Source: Oscheius tipulae (lineage: Eukaryota; Nematoda; Chromadorea; Rhabditida; Rhabditidae). Taken from it: 64,000 bases of DNA. A program made the position numbers and the translations under genes. A model generated the notes under the pieces. It saw only the letters and a list, made by a program, of their open reading frames with translations. It did no database searches and was not told the origin of the DNA. Positions 33,861 to 46,200 of the stretch are shown here, one piece after another. The stretch spans positions 7,130,001-7,194,000 of the forward strand of contig JASJZH010000004.1 in NCBI GenBank assembly GCA_037178975.1. Direction: 5' to 3'. The stretch's first letter is position 1. The number at the start of each line of letters is the position of its first letter.

Positions 33861-34569
33861 AGTCCGTTTTTCCTTTGGACTTGACATCTCTGGACTACTA
33901 AAAATGGGGAATACGCTCTAAAAAGGCAGGTAAGAGCTGTTGACTTATAGTCGAAGCGATACAAATCAGATGATTTTCGGGGAACACACTCTTGACACTT
34001 CTACTTCAAACCTCTCGACTATTATGTAAGTAACTTCGCAAGACATAGAAAAGAAATAAAATAAAGACGGGTCTAGTAGACTAGGTTCTTTAAAAATGCC
34101 AGCTACTGGAACAATTTTAGCTTTTCGCTCAGTCCAGCTGACTAACTGGTACCTCATACACATGAATTTCTGTGTACATTGACAAAAAGATTGAAAGAAA
34201 ACAAAACTAAAAACTCACTCTTTGTCTCCAAGAAGAGCTCTGCTCAGCCTGAAATATCACCTCAATTATAAAGAAAATAAGGCTTACAAGGAAATACCCT
34301 GTAGGGCAAGAAGAACAGCAGAGATGGAAGCAATACAGACACCCGTATCTGTAGGAACACGCATGGTCGCTAAGAAAGAGAAGATTCGGTTCCTTGATTG
34401 TCGGTCGATGAAAAAGTCTTACAGGCTTTAATCGTCTCTGCGAGAAGAAGTCTCGATCTTATCTCCGAATGCTTATTACTCGTTCGGTTTTCAGTCGAGA
34501 TCGGATACAATTGATTAAAAAAGAACTAATCTTTATTCTAATCAACAACTGAAAGACCAATCTAAAGAA
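33861..34569. other. intergenic, no supported gene
   Basis: No gene or clear repeat is seen; this is the 3' flank of the TSP1 gene. Confidence 0.5.
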
Positions 34570-35945
34570 TCACACAGTGGACGCTGAACACACAAAGTCG
34601 CTCCCTACAATGACTTTCTTGTATCCGGTAGCACAGCTCTGTCTCGGATAGGTACAGATGCTAAAGTTGCAAGGCGCATACCCGAAGAATGATCCTCTAA
34701 AAATATGATACACAAATGTTTGTCCCAATTCTACGTGCAAGTAGATCCCACAGGCAAACAGAGTCTTGAGGAGTAGACACTCCCATAAGCACCACAAGTA
34801 TCATTGCAAGTCCTTCCTGTGATCGGTGTATAGGACGACCATGTACCAGTGAAACTGAGGAGCGGTTTGGTTTCAAGACACAAATCAGCACCATCGTATG
34901 CTTTCACAAGACTGCCCATGCAGCAGACTGAGCCGGAACAAGAAACGCCGCCACAGCGCTTTGTTTCCACAAAGTTTCCTCTGAAAAATGGTTGATTCAC
35001 TAATAGCAGTGTTTCATAGTCAGGATACAAACTCACGTGCAATTGTATCCATACGTCTGACTAGCACACGTTCTTGATCTGGTTCTCGCTCCGCAAAGTC
35101 CACAAGTAGCCGAACAGGTTGTCCAAGACGTCCACTGGTTCCAAAGACCGGTGCTCGCTTAAAACAGTAGTTGTTTTTTTACTTGAGGAACCCACAAGGA
35201 CAACAATTAGCTTTGCCAACTGAAGGTGTAGCTATGGTATCCAGACATACAGTGCCGACCGATAGTGCGGTCTTCACTGTTCCAGCGCAGCATTCTGAAC
35301 AATCGAGCAGTTTATCTTAAAAAGTGTCTTATAACCCGAAGTCCTTCCAACACATGGAGTCCTATTGCAGGTTTGTAAAACCGTACTGCTTGCTGTACAG
35401 TTAGTGCCGTACAGTGCTGTCAGACATGTCCTTGTTCTGTTAATTCGTCCACAGCCACCACAAGTATCCGAGCATGCTCCATTGTCTACCCATTCGCCCC
35501 ACATCCCACCAGTTGGACGACAAGAACAGTTCGTGCTAGGTGGGAGAGTGACAGTAGTCACTGTTGTTCCCTGAAATCGACGTGAACCTGTAATTAGGAA
35601 GTACTTACAGGTATTGCGCATTGAAAAGCTCCTCCGAGAACTTGCAAGGTCTTGCCGGGAGCACAAGTATGGTTTCTTGGAGAGATACAGGGATATGTCT
35701 CACAGGACACCGTCTCGGATTCATCCCCTCTTAAAAAGAGGGTCAGCTTCAAGAAGAACCTACATGCAAGGACATCCTTGTTCTATACTTTCGCATGTTC
35801 TTGTTCTTGTCATATTTCCGACACCTCCACAATAGTCGTAGCAAGATGTCAGATTAGCTGTCCATTCACTCCAGGTCCCGCCAGGAGGGCAGCACACAGC
35901 AGAAACACTGTGAATAACTACCACAAATACTAGAAGAGGTAGCAT
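34570..35945 (-). CDS. secreted thrombospondin type-1 (TSP1) repeat protein
   Basis: Seven exons join in frame: 35764-35945, 35609-35729, 35336-35570, 35196-35294, 35037-35157, 34735-34980 and 34570-34696, giving 376 residues. The signal peptide (MLPLLVFVVVIHSVSA) precedes four TSP1-like units. They are GGTWSEWT...CGG...RTRTC; GGMWGEWVDNGACSDTCGGCG; GLWNQWTSWTTCSATCGLCG; and the more diverged GTWSSYTPITGRTCNDTCGAYG. Between them are cysteine-rich linkers. Many N-linked sites are present. The W-x-x-W glycosylation pattern is only partly conserved. Extracellular matrix or host-interface roles are known for such proteins, but none can be assigned. A TATA box precedes the gene. Confidence 0.8.
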
Positions 35946-36528
35946 GGAAACTCATTTTGTTCCAGGACCTTCCTTTTATACTTTTTCGACTCGCGTAAAA
36001 GCGATGACAATCCGGCTGGACAAATTACGCATAGAGTCAAACAGTCCCCCGGAAACCGAAACACAAAGTTTGAACAATCAGGATGTTTGGTTTGACAAAG
36101 AACAAAGCTTTGATTTCCAATGCTGATTGATATCGCGGTGAGTGTGACGAATGGATCGCGGTTTTTTGAAGCAGACAAAGACAAAGTCGAAGGGATTAGT
36201 CGAATGAGAAATAAAGTCTTCCTGATGGGAAGGCGAAGGCCAAAAGAATGGCAACGGTTTCTACCTTACCGATTTATCTATTGTTGCTACCCAGAACTGA
36301 ATAGGACTGTTTCCGGTTGAAATTTGACATTCCACGTGAAACGAGAAACATGATTGCACAGCTTTTTACGATGAGTTTGCTCTAGCGTTTGTTCACATGC
36401 TCCTTTTTGGTACTTCCTTGTTCAACAAGGCTTCAGTGAAAAATAAGAGAATGTGTTGTCTTTATTTGTTATCACTGCCGAGTACGTTCATGTACCAAAA
36501 CTGAGGTTTGAAAGATTCGGGACCTAAC
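35946..36528. other. intergenic promoter stretch
   Basis: TATAAAAGG on the minus strand at 35972-35980 lies about 27-35 bases before the TSP1 gene ATG. The rest shows nothing coding. Confidence 0.5.
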
Positions 36529-36772
36529 TCATTCCGGAGGAGCAAGCCTAAAAGGACACATTTGAAATGAGTTGTTGTCTTCAAAATGCCCAATTTGAAC
36601 GAAGAAAACTCACTGAATGTCTCCTTGAACAATGCTGGTTACACTAAAACCTATTCTCGAAAGAACAAAAAAGAACTCACGTGGAAATTATAAGAAGGAT
36701 AATAATTATTGAGAAGATAGGCAATGCGCTAAAGATTATAGCAGGAAGAGAACGGATCACGACTTGCACCAT
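36529..36772 (-). CDS. 46-residue membrane or secreted peptide, paralogue of the 30-kb gene
   Basis: Three exons join in frame: 36681-36772, 36614-36643 and 36529-36547. The product is almost entirely a hydrophobic segment (FSIIIILLIIST) followed by VTSIVQGDIQLAPPE. Both introns have good GT and TTTTAG ends. The gene at 29.9-30.3 kb has the same hydrophobic end, the same VQGD core and identical intron phases. It is too short for standard gene finders. It may be a secreted short peptide after cleavage, or a single-pass micro-protein. Function is unknown. Confidence 0.5.
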
Positions 36773-36901
36773 AGCAAAGAAAGATGACGACTGGAGATTG
36801 TCTTCAAAATGCCGAATCGGCCTTTGGACTAAAATGAGTCAATCTCATTCTTTCATCTCGCACGCCTTTGCTGATTCCTCACAAATGTTTGTACAAACGG
36901 T

Positions 36902-38312
36902 TTATATAAGTACCCAATCATTGAGATCACATTTCTGCCCGTGTTTTCTTCCATTAGGTATGTTATACACATCAAAGAAAGCCCCGAAGTTGAAGCAAGG
37001 TCGTGGGTCGGATGTGGTATAGGAAATATCTCCCTCCTCGTCGTGAATATGATGAAGACCCTCATAAAACTGACTATCGTTCTTGTTGAGATAACCAGCA
37101 TAAGCAACATCTCGTCCAACATGATGAGCTTCATACACTGGCGGATCACTCCAATCCTCCTCCCAGCTTGGGTGGTAGTCGTAGCTGAAAAGTAGGAGGT
37201 TTTGGTTTCCAAAGATAGGTGCACAGCTTTTTTTTCCATGGTTTTGAAGTAATTTTTTCTGTTACTGAATGGATGTCTATCTATGTCCAATCCTCAAAAA
37301 AGCAAAAGTTGCATTGTTAGCTACAAAGAAAATCATGCCCGACAAAATGCCTTGACCATGGACACAATACATATCAGATTATTCGGGATGTATAGCGAAA
37401 CCTGCAGGTTTTCGGTTCGCGGCGTGAGATTTGAAGAAGCGATAGTCGCACTTCGGCTTAAGGAGTATATATCATAGGTTGTGAGACTATTTGAACGATT
37501 GCGAGGTCTTCCCCAAAAAAAGGTCAGAGACTCACACTCGACTGTTGTGCTTCCTCGGAACCTTGTTGAACTGGACAGCTTGGAATTGGACGTGTAGTTT
37601 GGGTACATTGATGTCGTTGCTCCTGAAACTCTAGGATCCCCCTCAAGTTTCTATTCGCTTACTTGTTGGTCTTGTATAGATCTTTGATCAATTTTGGATT
37701 GGCAGCTCCTTTGACAACAACAGAGTTCCCTTCGCTGTTCTCCATCCGGAGATACTTGACATTATCGGCAATGCAATGCAGTTGATGCTGTCCGAATCCT
37801 CGCTGGGAGAACCAGAAAACACCACTACAGCAGTGAGTGTGATGACGACGAAAACGAGTGATGGTCTTGGTTGCCAATTCGTATGGAAGATAGAAATCCT
37901 AGATTCATCTTTAACAGTTTCGAGAGATCAAAACTGACGTCATAAACGGGAAGTTGTTGCTCCAAAAGATCAGGAAGAAGCCATCTCTTTTTTTTCTTCT
38001 GGGAATAACAAACACCGGAAGATAGCCCAGTCCAGTCATTGTTAATCTCACCAACAATCTGAAAAGGTACTTTTCTGAACAGAGCACAAAGTATTCTACT
38101 TTTATGTAGTCCTTGTTGTCAAAAGGAGGCCACTGAACCCCATAGACCTCAGACTGAATGGCCAGAAGATTGTCACCAAGCTCGGCAAGGATCACCTTGG
38201 TGATCAAATTATCATCCTCGTAGGTATGCCTCCACCGATGGATCTTGTGCATAGACGATCTTTTTGGATGACGGTGACGGATCAGTTGACGGTATTCGCT
38301 ATCAGGATCCAT
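36902..38312 (-). CDS. unrecognised 312-residue intracellular protein
   Basis: Five exons join in frame: 38100-38312, 37939-38058, 37663-37898, 37536-37622 and 36902-37184. There is no signal peptide or membrane helix. Visible segments are a basic start (RHRHPKRSSMHKIHRWRH), WPPFDNKDYIKIVGEINNDW, a basic QKKKKRWLLPD stretch, and HTHCCSGVFWFSQRGFGQHQ. A C-terminal part rich in aromatic and acidic residues follows (YDYHPSWEEDWSDPP, HHIHDEEGDISY, NFGAFFDVYNIPNG). The consistent open frame over five exons argues it is real. I know no family for it and suggest no function. Confidence 0.65.
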
Positions 38313-38574
38313 GGTCAATTACCCTGAGGAAAGAAATAAAGTTAATCAAAAAGGAAAGAAAAATTAAAAGAAACAAAAGAAAACAAAAGCAGTTGAAAAG
38401 GAGCGGTAACGAAGGAGAATCTCCCTCCTATTTAGCCATCTAGCTGGTGCAAGGCATGACGCAGCCGGTGCAAAATTGCGAAAGAGGCCGAGAGTCACCA
38501 TGGGGAAAATAGGAAGAATACGTTAGAGAATCTTTATGACCCGAAATTTAGTATAAGATCACAATAGTTGATGA

Positions 38575-40172
38575 TTATGGATTCGAACTCTTTGCGAGCG
38601 ACTGGAGCTCATAGCTCCTTTTCATCTTGTAGATGACCAGTTTTTGGCAGCCACAGTTGTAGTAAACAAAACGACGGTATTGGGACACGTTGAGGAAGAT
38701 GAGAATGGGATCGATCACGGTAGAAATGGGCATCAGAAGCGACATTATCCTACAGACTAGGGGACAGTTTATTTTGAGCGTGGCCAAAATGAAGCCAGCC
38801 CCGAGAGGGAGGTAGAATGTAAAAACAGACACAGTGCTCTGAATTGGATTTCGCTCAAAGTATGGAATTGAGTTTACCTGAACTACCAGAAGAGAAAACA
38901 ATCTCTTTTGCTTTTTGATAAATGGAGCATTGCTGGACATGTGTTCCACTTGCGATCGAAGATGATTGACTATTTTCACGCCACAGATGCACATGACTCC
39001 GGTGGAAAAAGCACACAATCCAGCGCGACAGCCAAATGAAATGATGAAGATGGGGTTGATGTAGCCGTCTCTCTGGAAATCAAACATTTTGAATGATCGC
39101 AGTGTTTCTAGTTCCTCTACTAGATTTATGCTCCTCTGCAATGGGAGCTAGCCAAAAGTGTCATAGAAAGGCCTTTTCTGAATTGGGTCCCATGTCAATC
39201 ATCGACAGTTTTTTGCTTGCTTATGGAGTAACTTTTCAAGACACAAAGTAATTTCTGCGAGTCATAGGCTCAGTTGATTACAAAAGCTTGATCTTAAAAT
39301 CAGAAAAAACACTCACGTAAGTAAGACAGCCAAAGTAGGAAGATATCTCAATTGGTCGTCCAAACTCCAGAAAGAACGCTTCTTTAAAGACATCGTTCGT
39401 TTCCCGGTCCGGTAAAAGATACAGTAGGCCAGTTCCCGTGACAGAAACTCCTGCTCCTACCGTGAGCATGACAACTATGGATAACACACAGTGCTGGTAA
39501 ATGTACAGCATTCCTTCGTTCCTAAACTTCAAACCATTGAAGTGAACAAAATTGATAAACCTGCACACCGTGATGTATCTAAAGATGTACGAGAATGATA
39601 TGGAAGCTACAAGTATTGACGCCATCGAACAGAAGGACCCTGTTAGCATTGAGCCGAAGAGTTGACTCATTTCAAGACCGGAACCGTACATAAGCCAGCC
39701 GTCTTCGTTGATCAGAAGAATCTGAAGGGTTTTGGGTAATAACAATAAACAAGGCTAACAGGTCGGACGACGATGTTGTAAACGGAATAGGCTAGAGATG
39801 ACAGTACGTAGACACCCATTAGGCTGCGATACCTTCCCATCGTGTTCTTGCTGAAAAAGTTAGAAATTAACTGGCGGCCTACGTCAGGTTTTGTTCTCCT
39901 GTCATCCATGTGTGTCAGCTTGTGTCAAAACTTTATTGTCGGGAGCAGAGCTCATTTTCGTGGCTGGACTCCAAAGTTGCCCAACCCTTTGAGTGAATAG
40001 ATCTTGTTACTTTTGGTGAATGAGGATTGGCTAAGAGACCATATTTTCTTTTCTTTTTTTCAAAGACCCACCATGACAAGAGTACGACAAAGATTCCTAG
40101 ATTGAGAGCCGTTCCTAGCAGTCCAATAGTGACAAAGTAAACCTTGGTCCATTTGTTTTCAGCAAAGTACAT
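38575..40172 (-). CDS. seven-helix chemoreceptor, Str-type
   Basis: Five exons join in frame: 40068-40172, 39760-39846, 39317-39721, 38878-39072 and 38575-38838, giving 351 residues, a usual Str length. NTMGRYRSLMGVYVLSS after helix 1, FSYIFRYITVCR at the end of helix 3, KKQKRLFSLLVVQ before helix 6, and STVIDPILIFLNVSQYRR in helix 7 fit the Str family. The ATG lies four bases after TTTCAG, pointing to a spliced leader. All frames are open; ligand unknown. Confidence 0.82.
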
Positions 40173-40719
40173 CAACCTGAAAGTTGACTTTGGAAACAAG
40201 GAAGACACAAGCAAGGACGTGTAGAGGTAACGAGGCGTTGCCTAATTGACATTTGATCTTTAGGGCTCCTTCTCAAGGAAGTTTGAGGCTAACGTTGGGC
40301 ATATTGCAAACTCAAAAACGAGTCAAGTGTTCCCCTTCCTTCCCCTGATAACACTCTAATTGAATTGGATCTATGTGATAGACAAGAACTAAAAAGTAAC
40401 AGCTGTGAATAAAGAGTAGGTGGTAATACGGAGAGTAAACAATTTTCTTTCCGTTCTAAGAATGTAACTAACTTCGCATGTCAATGAGGAAACTTGTTCC
40501 CATTAGACTAAGTTTGACCTTAAACGATCCGAGCAAATCTTTTTCGGGAATTGGTGTATCGTTTCTTGTTGTTAGATTGAGCTTCTTATTTTTGAATCAC
40601 AAAAAGCTAGGTTGTCCGTTCACAAATAGACCGACTCGAGGGTGTTTTCCGATGGGGAAAGATGAGAGAGATATCAAATTTTTCAGAGAAAGTTAACTTA
40701 AAAAAGAGTAAAGAGGACC

Positions 40720-40945
40720 TTAGATCTTCCACCAGCTGCCGGCGGCAGCTTCACAGCACTTTGGTCTTTGCTTAGAATTGACCACAGGCGGCTGCGCCGC
40801 TTCTCTAGTAGCAGTTTCTTCTACAGCTGGCTTGTCCCCTTGTTTCTTGTAATGACTCGTCAGCTTTTTTGGGTATTAGTGTTGACATGCAATTGTGCGG
40901 ACACCATGACAGACGGACGGACACCATTGAGCTTTATTATTAAGA
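40720..40945 (-). mobile_element. short Helitron-like non-autonomous element, copy B
   Basis: Read on the minus strand it starts TCTTAATAATAAAG, carries GGTGTCCGTCCGTCTGTC and GGCGCAGCCGCC, and ends with a perfect hairpin. The hairpin is AGCTGCC / GGCAGCT at 40734-40750. Ten bases after it comes CTAA. A hairpin about ten bases before a terminal CTRR is the standard Helitron 3' end. It is the same family as copy A at 29461. Confidence 0.55.
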
Positions 40946-41099
40946 AGTCTCCGACGGCTTTGCCGTCCTTTTGTCTACAGTTTGCATTGGTGACTGCGTC
41001 GCTTCGTAATAAAGAAAGACGCCCAGTGGCTTCACTCGAAGAAAAACAAAGTTCTATAGCGCACCCAAAGTTGACTTGTCAGCCAATATAAGCAATAAC

Positions 41100-41190
41100 T
41101 GTTTTTGAACAACAAAGCGTCTAGACAACTAATTGGCACGCTTCTGTTTCGTGGCCACGGACAAACAAACAAACAGACAGAGTCCTGCAC
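41100..41190 (-). repeat. fragment of the same Helitron-like family
   Basis: On the minus strand the segment CTGTCTGTTTG...GTCCGTGGCCACGAAACA matches the GTCTGTCTGTCCG...GACCACGAAACA part of copy A. Only this portion is recognisable. Confidence 0.4.
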
Positions 41191-42615
41191 AGAAACCATC
41201 ACGCTTTAGATAAAGTTGGATGTCTGACCTGAAGAACGTTTTCTGAACTTGGTCTGGCTTTCACTTGGACCCATCTTCAAAAGACAACCTAGAAAAAGAA
41301 TCTTTCGGGTGATACTATGCAGATCCTATAAGCAAATTGTGGTACCGTACACCAGACCATATTCAAGACTACAAGATCTTTGAAACTGAAATCTTTGTTT
41401 GTCAAAAACAGTCTATAACACAATCTTTTATTTAACGTCAGTCGTGTGTAGCTACTCCGCATTTCAAATTATACTATTCTGTTGTTCAGCAAACAAGATG
41501 CTAAGGCAAAACTAGAGAATGGGGTAGAAATGTCAAGGTGCTAGGCTTGGACATCCGGATCTCAATTCAAGCGGATAAGTCCAGCGTGATATACCTGGAA
41601 CATCTTATGTGTCTGACTTGCAACTTCGAGTAATTCTGGTAGAAAAGATCTCAAAAAGTTATGCGGAGAATCTTAGCTATATAGAATAGCCAAAAGATAA
41701 CAACGCCTCCAAAAAATGATGGTTTTCACTCCGAAGTGACTAACAGCCATCGAAAAAACACATCAGTTAAAAGACTTATCCTCCCGGATTTCGTTTCCCA
41801 CAGACAATCTGTCGAAATTTAACTATGACTCGATTCACGAGGGGCGGGAAAAGTTGGACCGGCTCATCACTTCCGTCCGCGGATCCCAAGTAAGACTGAT
41901 TACGGAGCCGCCACGTGCAATTCTATTCTGGTAACTGTACTCGGAGTAAGCAACAGGAGGGGTGTGCGTAGTAGGAGTAAGTGAAAGCATTTTGTAGCAA
42001 TGGGAAGGCCCAGGGATAGACGTAGACTGTCCAAGACTTTACTGAACTATCTCATAAAGAACTGAACTGATCTGCAAAACATCGCCGATTACGTGATTCA
42101 CATATGTACGCAATTGACCGAATCTGGTTCAAAATGCTCAAACGTCTGTGTGCGTGTCTGTCTGTCTGTTTGAATCCCTAATTTCCAATTCGTCAGACAT
42201 ACTTTATAACAGCAATTACTATCTTTGCAAGTCAAGCTAAATCGAGTTAGTTTGGGAGATGCGTCTCTGAGAGAACGTTGCTAATGTCAGGGTAGCTCGA
42301 CTGTAATAGCATCCACCTGTCATGATCCCCAACGGGGAATCAGCCAAACTGTATTCGTAAAGGTGAAGTTGGTTCCATCAGACCACAAGAAACTTAGTAA
42401 ATCGGTGTTGTGCTCAATTCAGAAAGTACAAATCGCTAGCTCTCAAATGGGAGCTTCCGAATAAAACCTGGGCTTTGGTGAACCAATTTGATCAGAAATC
42501 TGAAATACTTTGTTCAAGCAGACGGAATGGGTAAGTGACCGTGTGATATTTAAAATGAGCCAAAGGCGGTCGCGTATTATCTCCATGAAACTGTGTATAT
42601 ATCTAATCTCATATT

Positions 42616-42690
42616 TCTCCGCCGCATGGCTCAGGCGGTTAGCGCTATTACTACAGCAAAAAACCTCGGGTTCGACTCCTGTGTGGTCAC
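42616..42690 (+). pseudogene. tRNA-like sequence, degenerate
   Basis: GCTCAGGCGGTTAGCGC resembles a D arm and CGGGTTCGACTCC a T arm, with partial acceptor pairing (GCCGCA / TGTGGT). The anticodon stem is poor. It is probably a tRNA pseudogene or tRNA-derived repeat. Confidence 0.35.
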
Positions 42691-43279
42691 CTTTTTGTCC
42701 ATTGACGAAACCCTCGTTTTTTGTATCAACCAATTTGCAAAATGACTGGAGGGGTCGAATTGGGATACAAACACATGGGGGAGCTGGACGATTTTAGACC
42801 AGAGTAAACACGAATGGAGCGATTAAAGATGGATTATTAGAAAGCTCATCGTGGATATCAGATGTCATTTCGTCAGTGATCACCGTGTCCAAAAGACCGT
42901 GTTTATTTTCGGCTGCCCGTCTGGCGAACGCGCGACACTTTTTGGGCTCTGATTTGATGGACAAACACAAGGTTCATCCAATCATTGGGATGACGAAAGT
43001 CATGGAAATGTCCCGTGTTCATTTTGAGATAACTGAACAAACTTGTTCAAAGCTTATTGTTAAACACAAACACATACACCCCACCTTCTATGAAACCGAG
43101 CGTAGTAAACAAATATGAACAGGAAAGCCCGTACAGGGATTTACATCCTGGGCTTAGCCTAACATGCGTGGCTATCCCCAGAGATTTGACAATAATCATC
43201 TTTTAGACGCGTTTATTAAATTCAATGATCCAGCGGATCTCTGGAAAATGTACATCGATAAATACAAAGAGTACAGATT

Positions 43280-46200
43280 TCAAATCTTGCTATTGTTGCT
43301 TCTGGACTTCAGGAAGTCGGACAGGTCTTTCCACCATTCTGGTTTTCCCGTACGGCTTCGGAATTCCTTTTCCAAATGGTCATAAGCTCGTCCGTCACTG
43401 GCTCCCAGAGCCGAGTTCAGAACAAAGTCTGGTGGAGCAATGGCATCAACGAGGCACATAGCCTCGGGAGCCAAAGCGAATTCGAAGTGCATACGCGCCT
43501 TGCGGATTCCATTTCCGAAATCACCCCCGCTACAGTAGCCTCCTAGGATTTGATTTGTTCTTGGGAAACAACTAAGATTTACCGATGTAGAGGGTGGCAA
43601 GATGCTTCTCGAGAACAAAAGTGGAATAGAGACCGATCAGTTTCAGGAGAACATCTTTGATCTTCTCGTTGTCTGCCTCATTGGCCTCAATGATAGCCCA
43701 TTGGATGGCGATTAGCTCAGCGAAAGCTATAGAAAGCGTGTGGGCTCGATAGACCTAAAAACTTGGAAGTCATGGCTGCTGTCTTCAAATTTTCACCTGG
43801 GTCTGGTTTCTGGCATTGAAAGCACCGGTAGACTTCAAGTTTGTAACGTCTTTAGCAGTTTCCTTGACCAGGTAAATAACTAGCCATTTGTAAGCTTGAA
43901 CAATATCTAAACCTCGTTTTTTCAAGGAAACACTTCCCGAGCTTGCCTTGAATGACACATTTTCCGAAACCGCTAAAGCTAGGAAGGGTATCTCTCAAGA
44001 AGGAGACTGTCTTCATGGGAGTATTCAGTGTTCCAGTCTTGTGTTTTGCCAAAAGAATGTTGCTAGTCTGCTGGAGAAGTATATTGTTCTCTCCCTCGAA
44101 GGTCTGATTGGGGTCGGAACTGTCTCTCAAACTGTTCAGTCTGGAAGCCTGAAGGTATCCATGTCCTCCACAGGCTCGTCTGGCCTCTGCGAGAGCTTCC
44201 ACACCGGCCCAGGTGGCAATTGGCTTGGCGCAGGATGAGACAGCGTGGACTTCTTTTGAGAACTCGGCCAGTTCTTCCGACTTTTCTCCGGACATGACTC
44301 TCATCATGTACTCGGTGAATTGGGTAAAGAAATGACGGTGGAAGAGACGGAGAGTGTAGTGAGTTGCCAAAGCTGGGAAGATTCTGTGTTGTTGGAGTGG
44401 GTAGTCCAGGACAGCGATCTCGGCTGCAAGAATGCTTTAAAAAACCGACCAAACTGCAGTCTTACCTCCTTTTTCGGGACCGAACTGGTGTCTGGCGGCA
44501 CTGTAACGAATGGCAATTGTGGAAGCGAGACCACAGCTACTTACTCCCTTCCCGATGATCCCGACTCTGAATACAGTTCAAAGAACCAATAGGCAAACCC
44601 CTACCTCCCAACAGAGAGAGCTCCAAGACTAACAGACTGTCTCTCACTGGCCGACTTGTAGCTGGTCACATACTTTCCGTCGGGGGTTACATCACAGCCC
44701 TTGTTCAGAAGAGTCCAAAGCGGAGCACGATGGTTCTGAAAACTCCGGCTATTCTAGCTTCGTCAAGCATCATTATCTGTAGTTTTTGTTTTTTGTGCCC
44801 TGCGGGGTGCTGTTTGTCGGTGCCAAATAGTGCGCACTCATCCAATGCCCAAATGTACGGAAAAACGCGCTAGGCTCCGTTTTCCGGAAGAGGAGAACCG
44901 GGTGTCTTGGGGCTATAAAAGTGGGTCGAGATGTCGGGAAGGACACGACGAGATGGCTCGTTCTATTCTTTTCATCGCTTTCTGCACTCTGGCAATTGTT
45001 TCTGTCTTTGCCGAGGAGGAAGAGAAGGTACAGTCGTCTGTCTTTCTGTAACGTTGGTTAAGAATTTGACTTCGATCGCCAGAGCCAAGAGACAATGCTG
45101 CAATCGCCAGCAGTCGTCTTGCTGTGGAAGCAGCAACAACAACCAGCAGCAGATCATACTTCTTCAGGCCAACAGCCAGAGCTCTTGCTCTGATTGTCAG
45201 TCATCCTGTCAGTCTTCCTGCTCCTCAGGAAACTGCAACTGTCAACAGACTTGTGCTCCAGTCTGTGGCAGCTCCTCCTCTAACACCCAGCCAATAGTCG
45301 TCGTCCAGCAGAGTTCCGACTCGGGTAACTGCCAACAGCAATGCAGCAATCAATGCACTTCTTCCTGTTCTACTCCCGTCTGTACTCAGGCTTGCCAACC
45401 TGCTTGCCAGCAGGCTTGCGGACCCAGCTCTTCATCGAGTCAACAGCCAATTATCATCGTCGCCCAATCTGGAGACAACTGCCAGAGCTCGTGTTCCAAC
45501 CAATGCAATTCGGCATGTTCCACTCCTTCCTGCACCTCGTCTTGCAACAGCCAGTGCTCTGTGAGTCTTGTTCATATTCGAAGTACTCAAAAGTTTCAGA
45601 GCTCTTGTGGCTCTTCCTCCTCTCAACCAGCTCAAGTTGTGGTCGTTTCTCAGCAACAGAACCAGTGCCAACAGTCCTGTCAGAACAGCTGTATGAGTAC
45701 ATGCTCTTCCCAGACCGTGACTCTCAACTGTCAGCCAATCTGCCAGTCTACCTGTCAGCAGACTTGCCAACAGGCCTCTCAGATCGTTGTGCCCTGTAGC
45801 CAGAGCTCCAGCGGAGGATGTGGATGCGGCTCTGGCTATTCGCAGTGCGGAGGAGCTTGCTGCAAGAGACGCTAAATCTCAATCCCTTCAGTTCCCGTGT
45901 TTGTATATAAGGCCATAAGATAAACTTGCATTGAACTCCATCCATCCGTTCTCCACTCCATTCCAGTCGGACGGCTTTTCTCCCATATCTCCAATGGTTA
46001 TTCCCGGCAGAGATTCGTAGGTGTTGACGTCTCGGACTTGAAGAACGAAAGCGTGGAGACCATGACACTGTCCCCCGACATTGAGTTGAGCAAAGACGAC
46101 AGCATGTGTCGCGGAGAGAGCTAAAGTTGGCGTTTCTAAGAATTGCGGTTACTATTACCTAGATTTCCAGCCCATACTTTGATGGCACCCTGGTTCGGAG

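Larger units (their letters stand above)
40173..43279. other. repeat-rich intergenic region
   Basis: No protein gene is supported over about 3.1 kb. It contains Helitron-like pieces at 40720-40945 and about 41100-41190. A tRNA-like sequence lies near 42616. The rest is A/T-rich unique-looking sequence. Confidence 0.55.

Noticed and set aside
40768-41091. 107-codon plus-strand frame
   Set aside because: It runs through the Helitron-like repeats and their hairpins.
43280-44735. A 5'-truncated acyl-CoA oxidase pseudogene
   Set aside because: The missing N-terminal half was found at 45930-46888 on the same strand; together they give a complete 655-residue enzyme with a nested gene between.
45432-45799. 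Long frames antisense and alternate to the Cys-rich gene
   Set aside because: They are shadows of the low-complexity coding repeat; no signal, splice pattern or family supports them.
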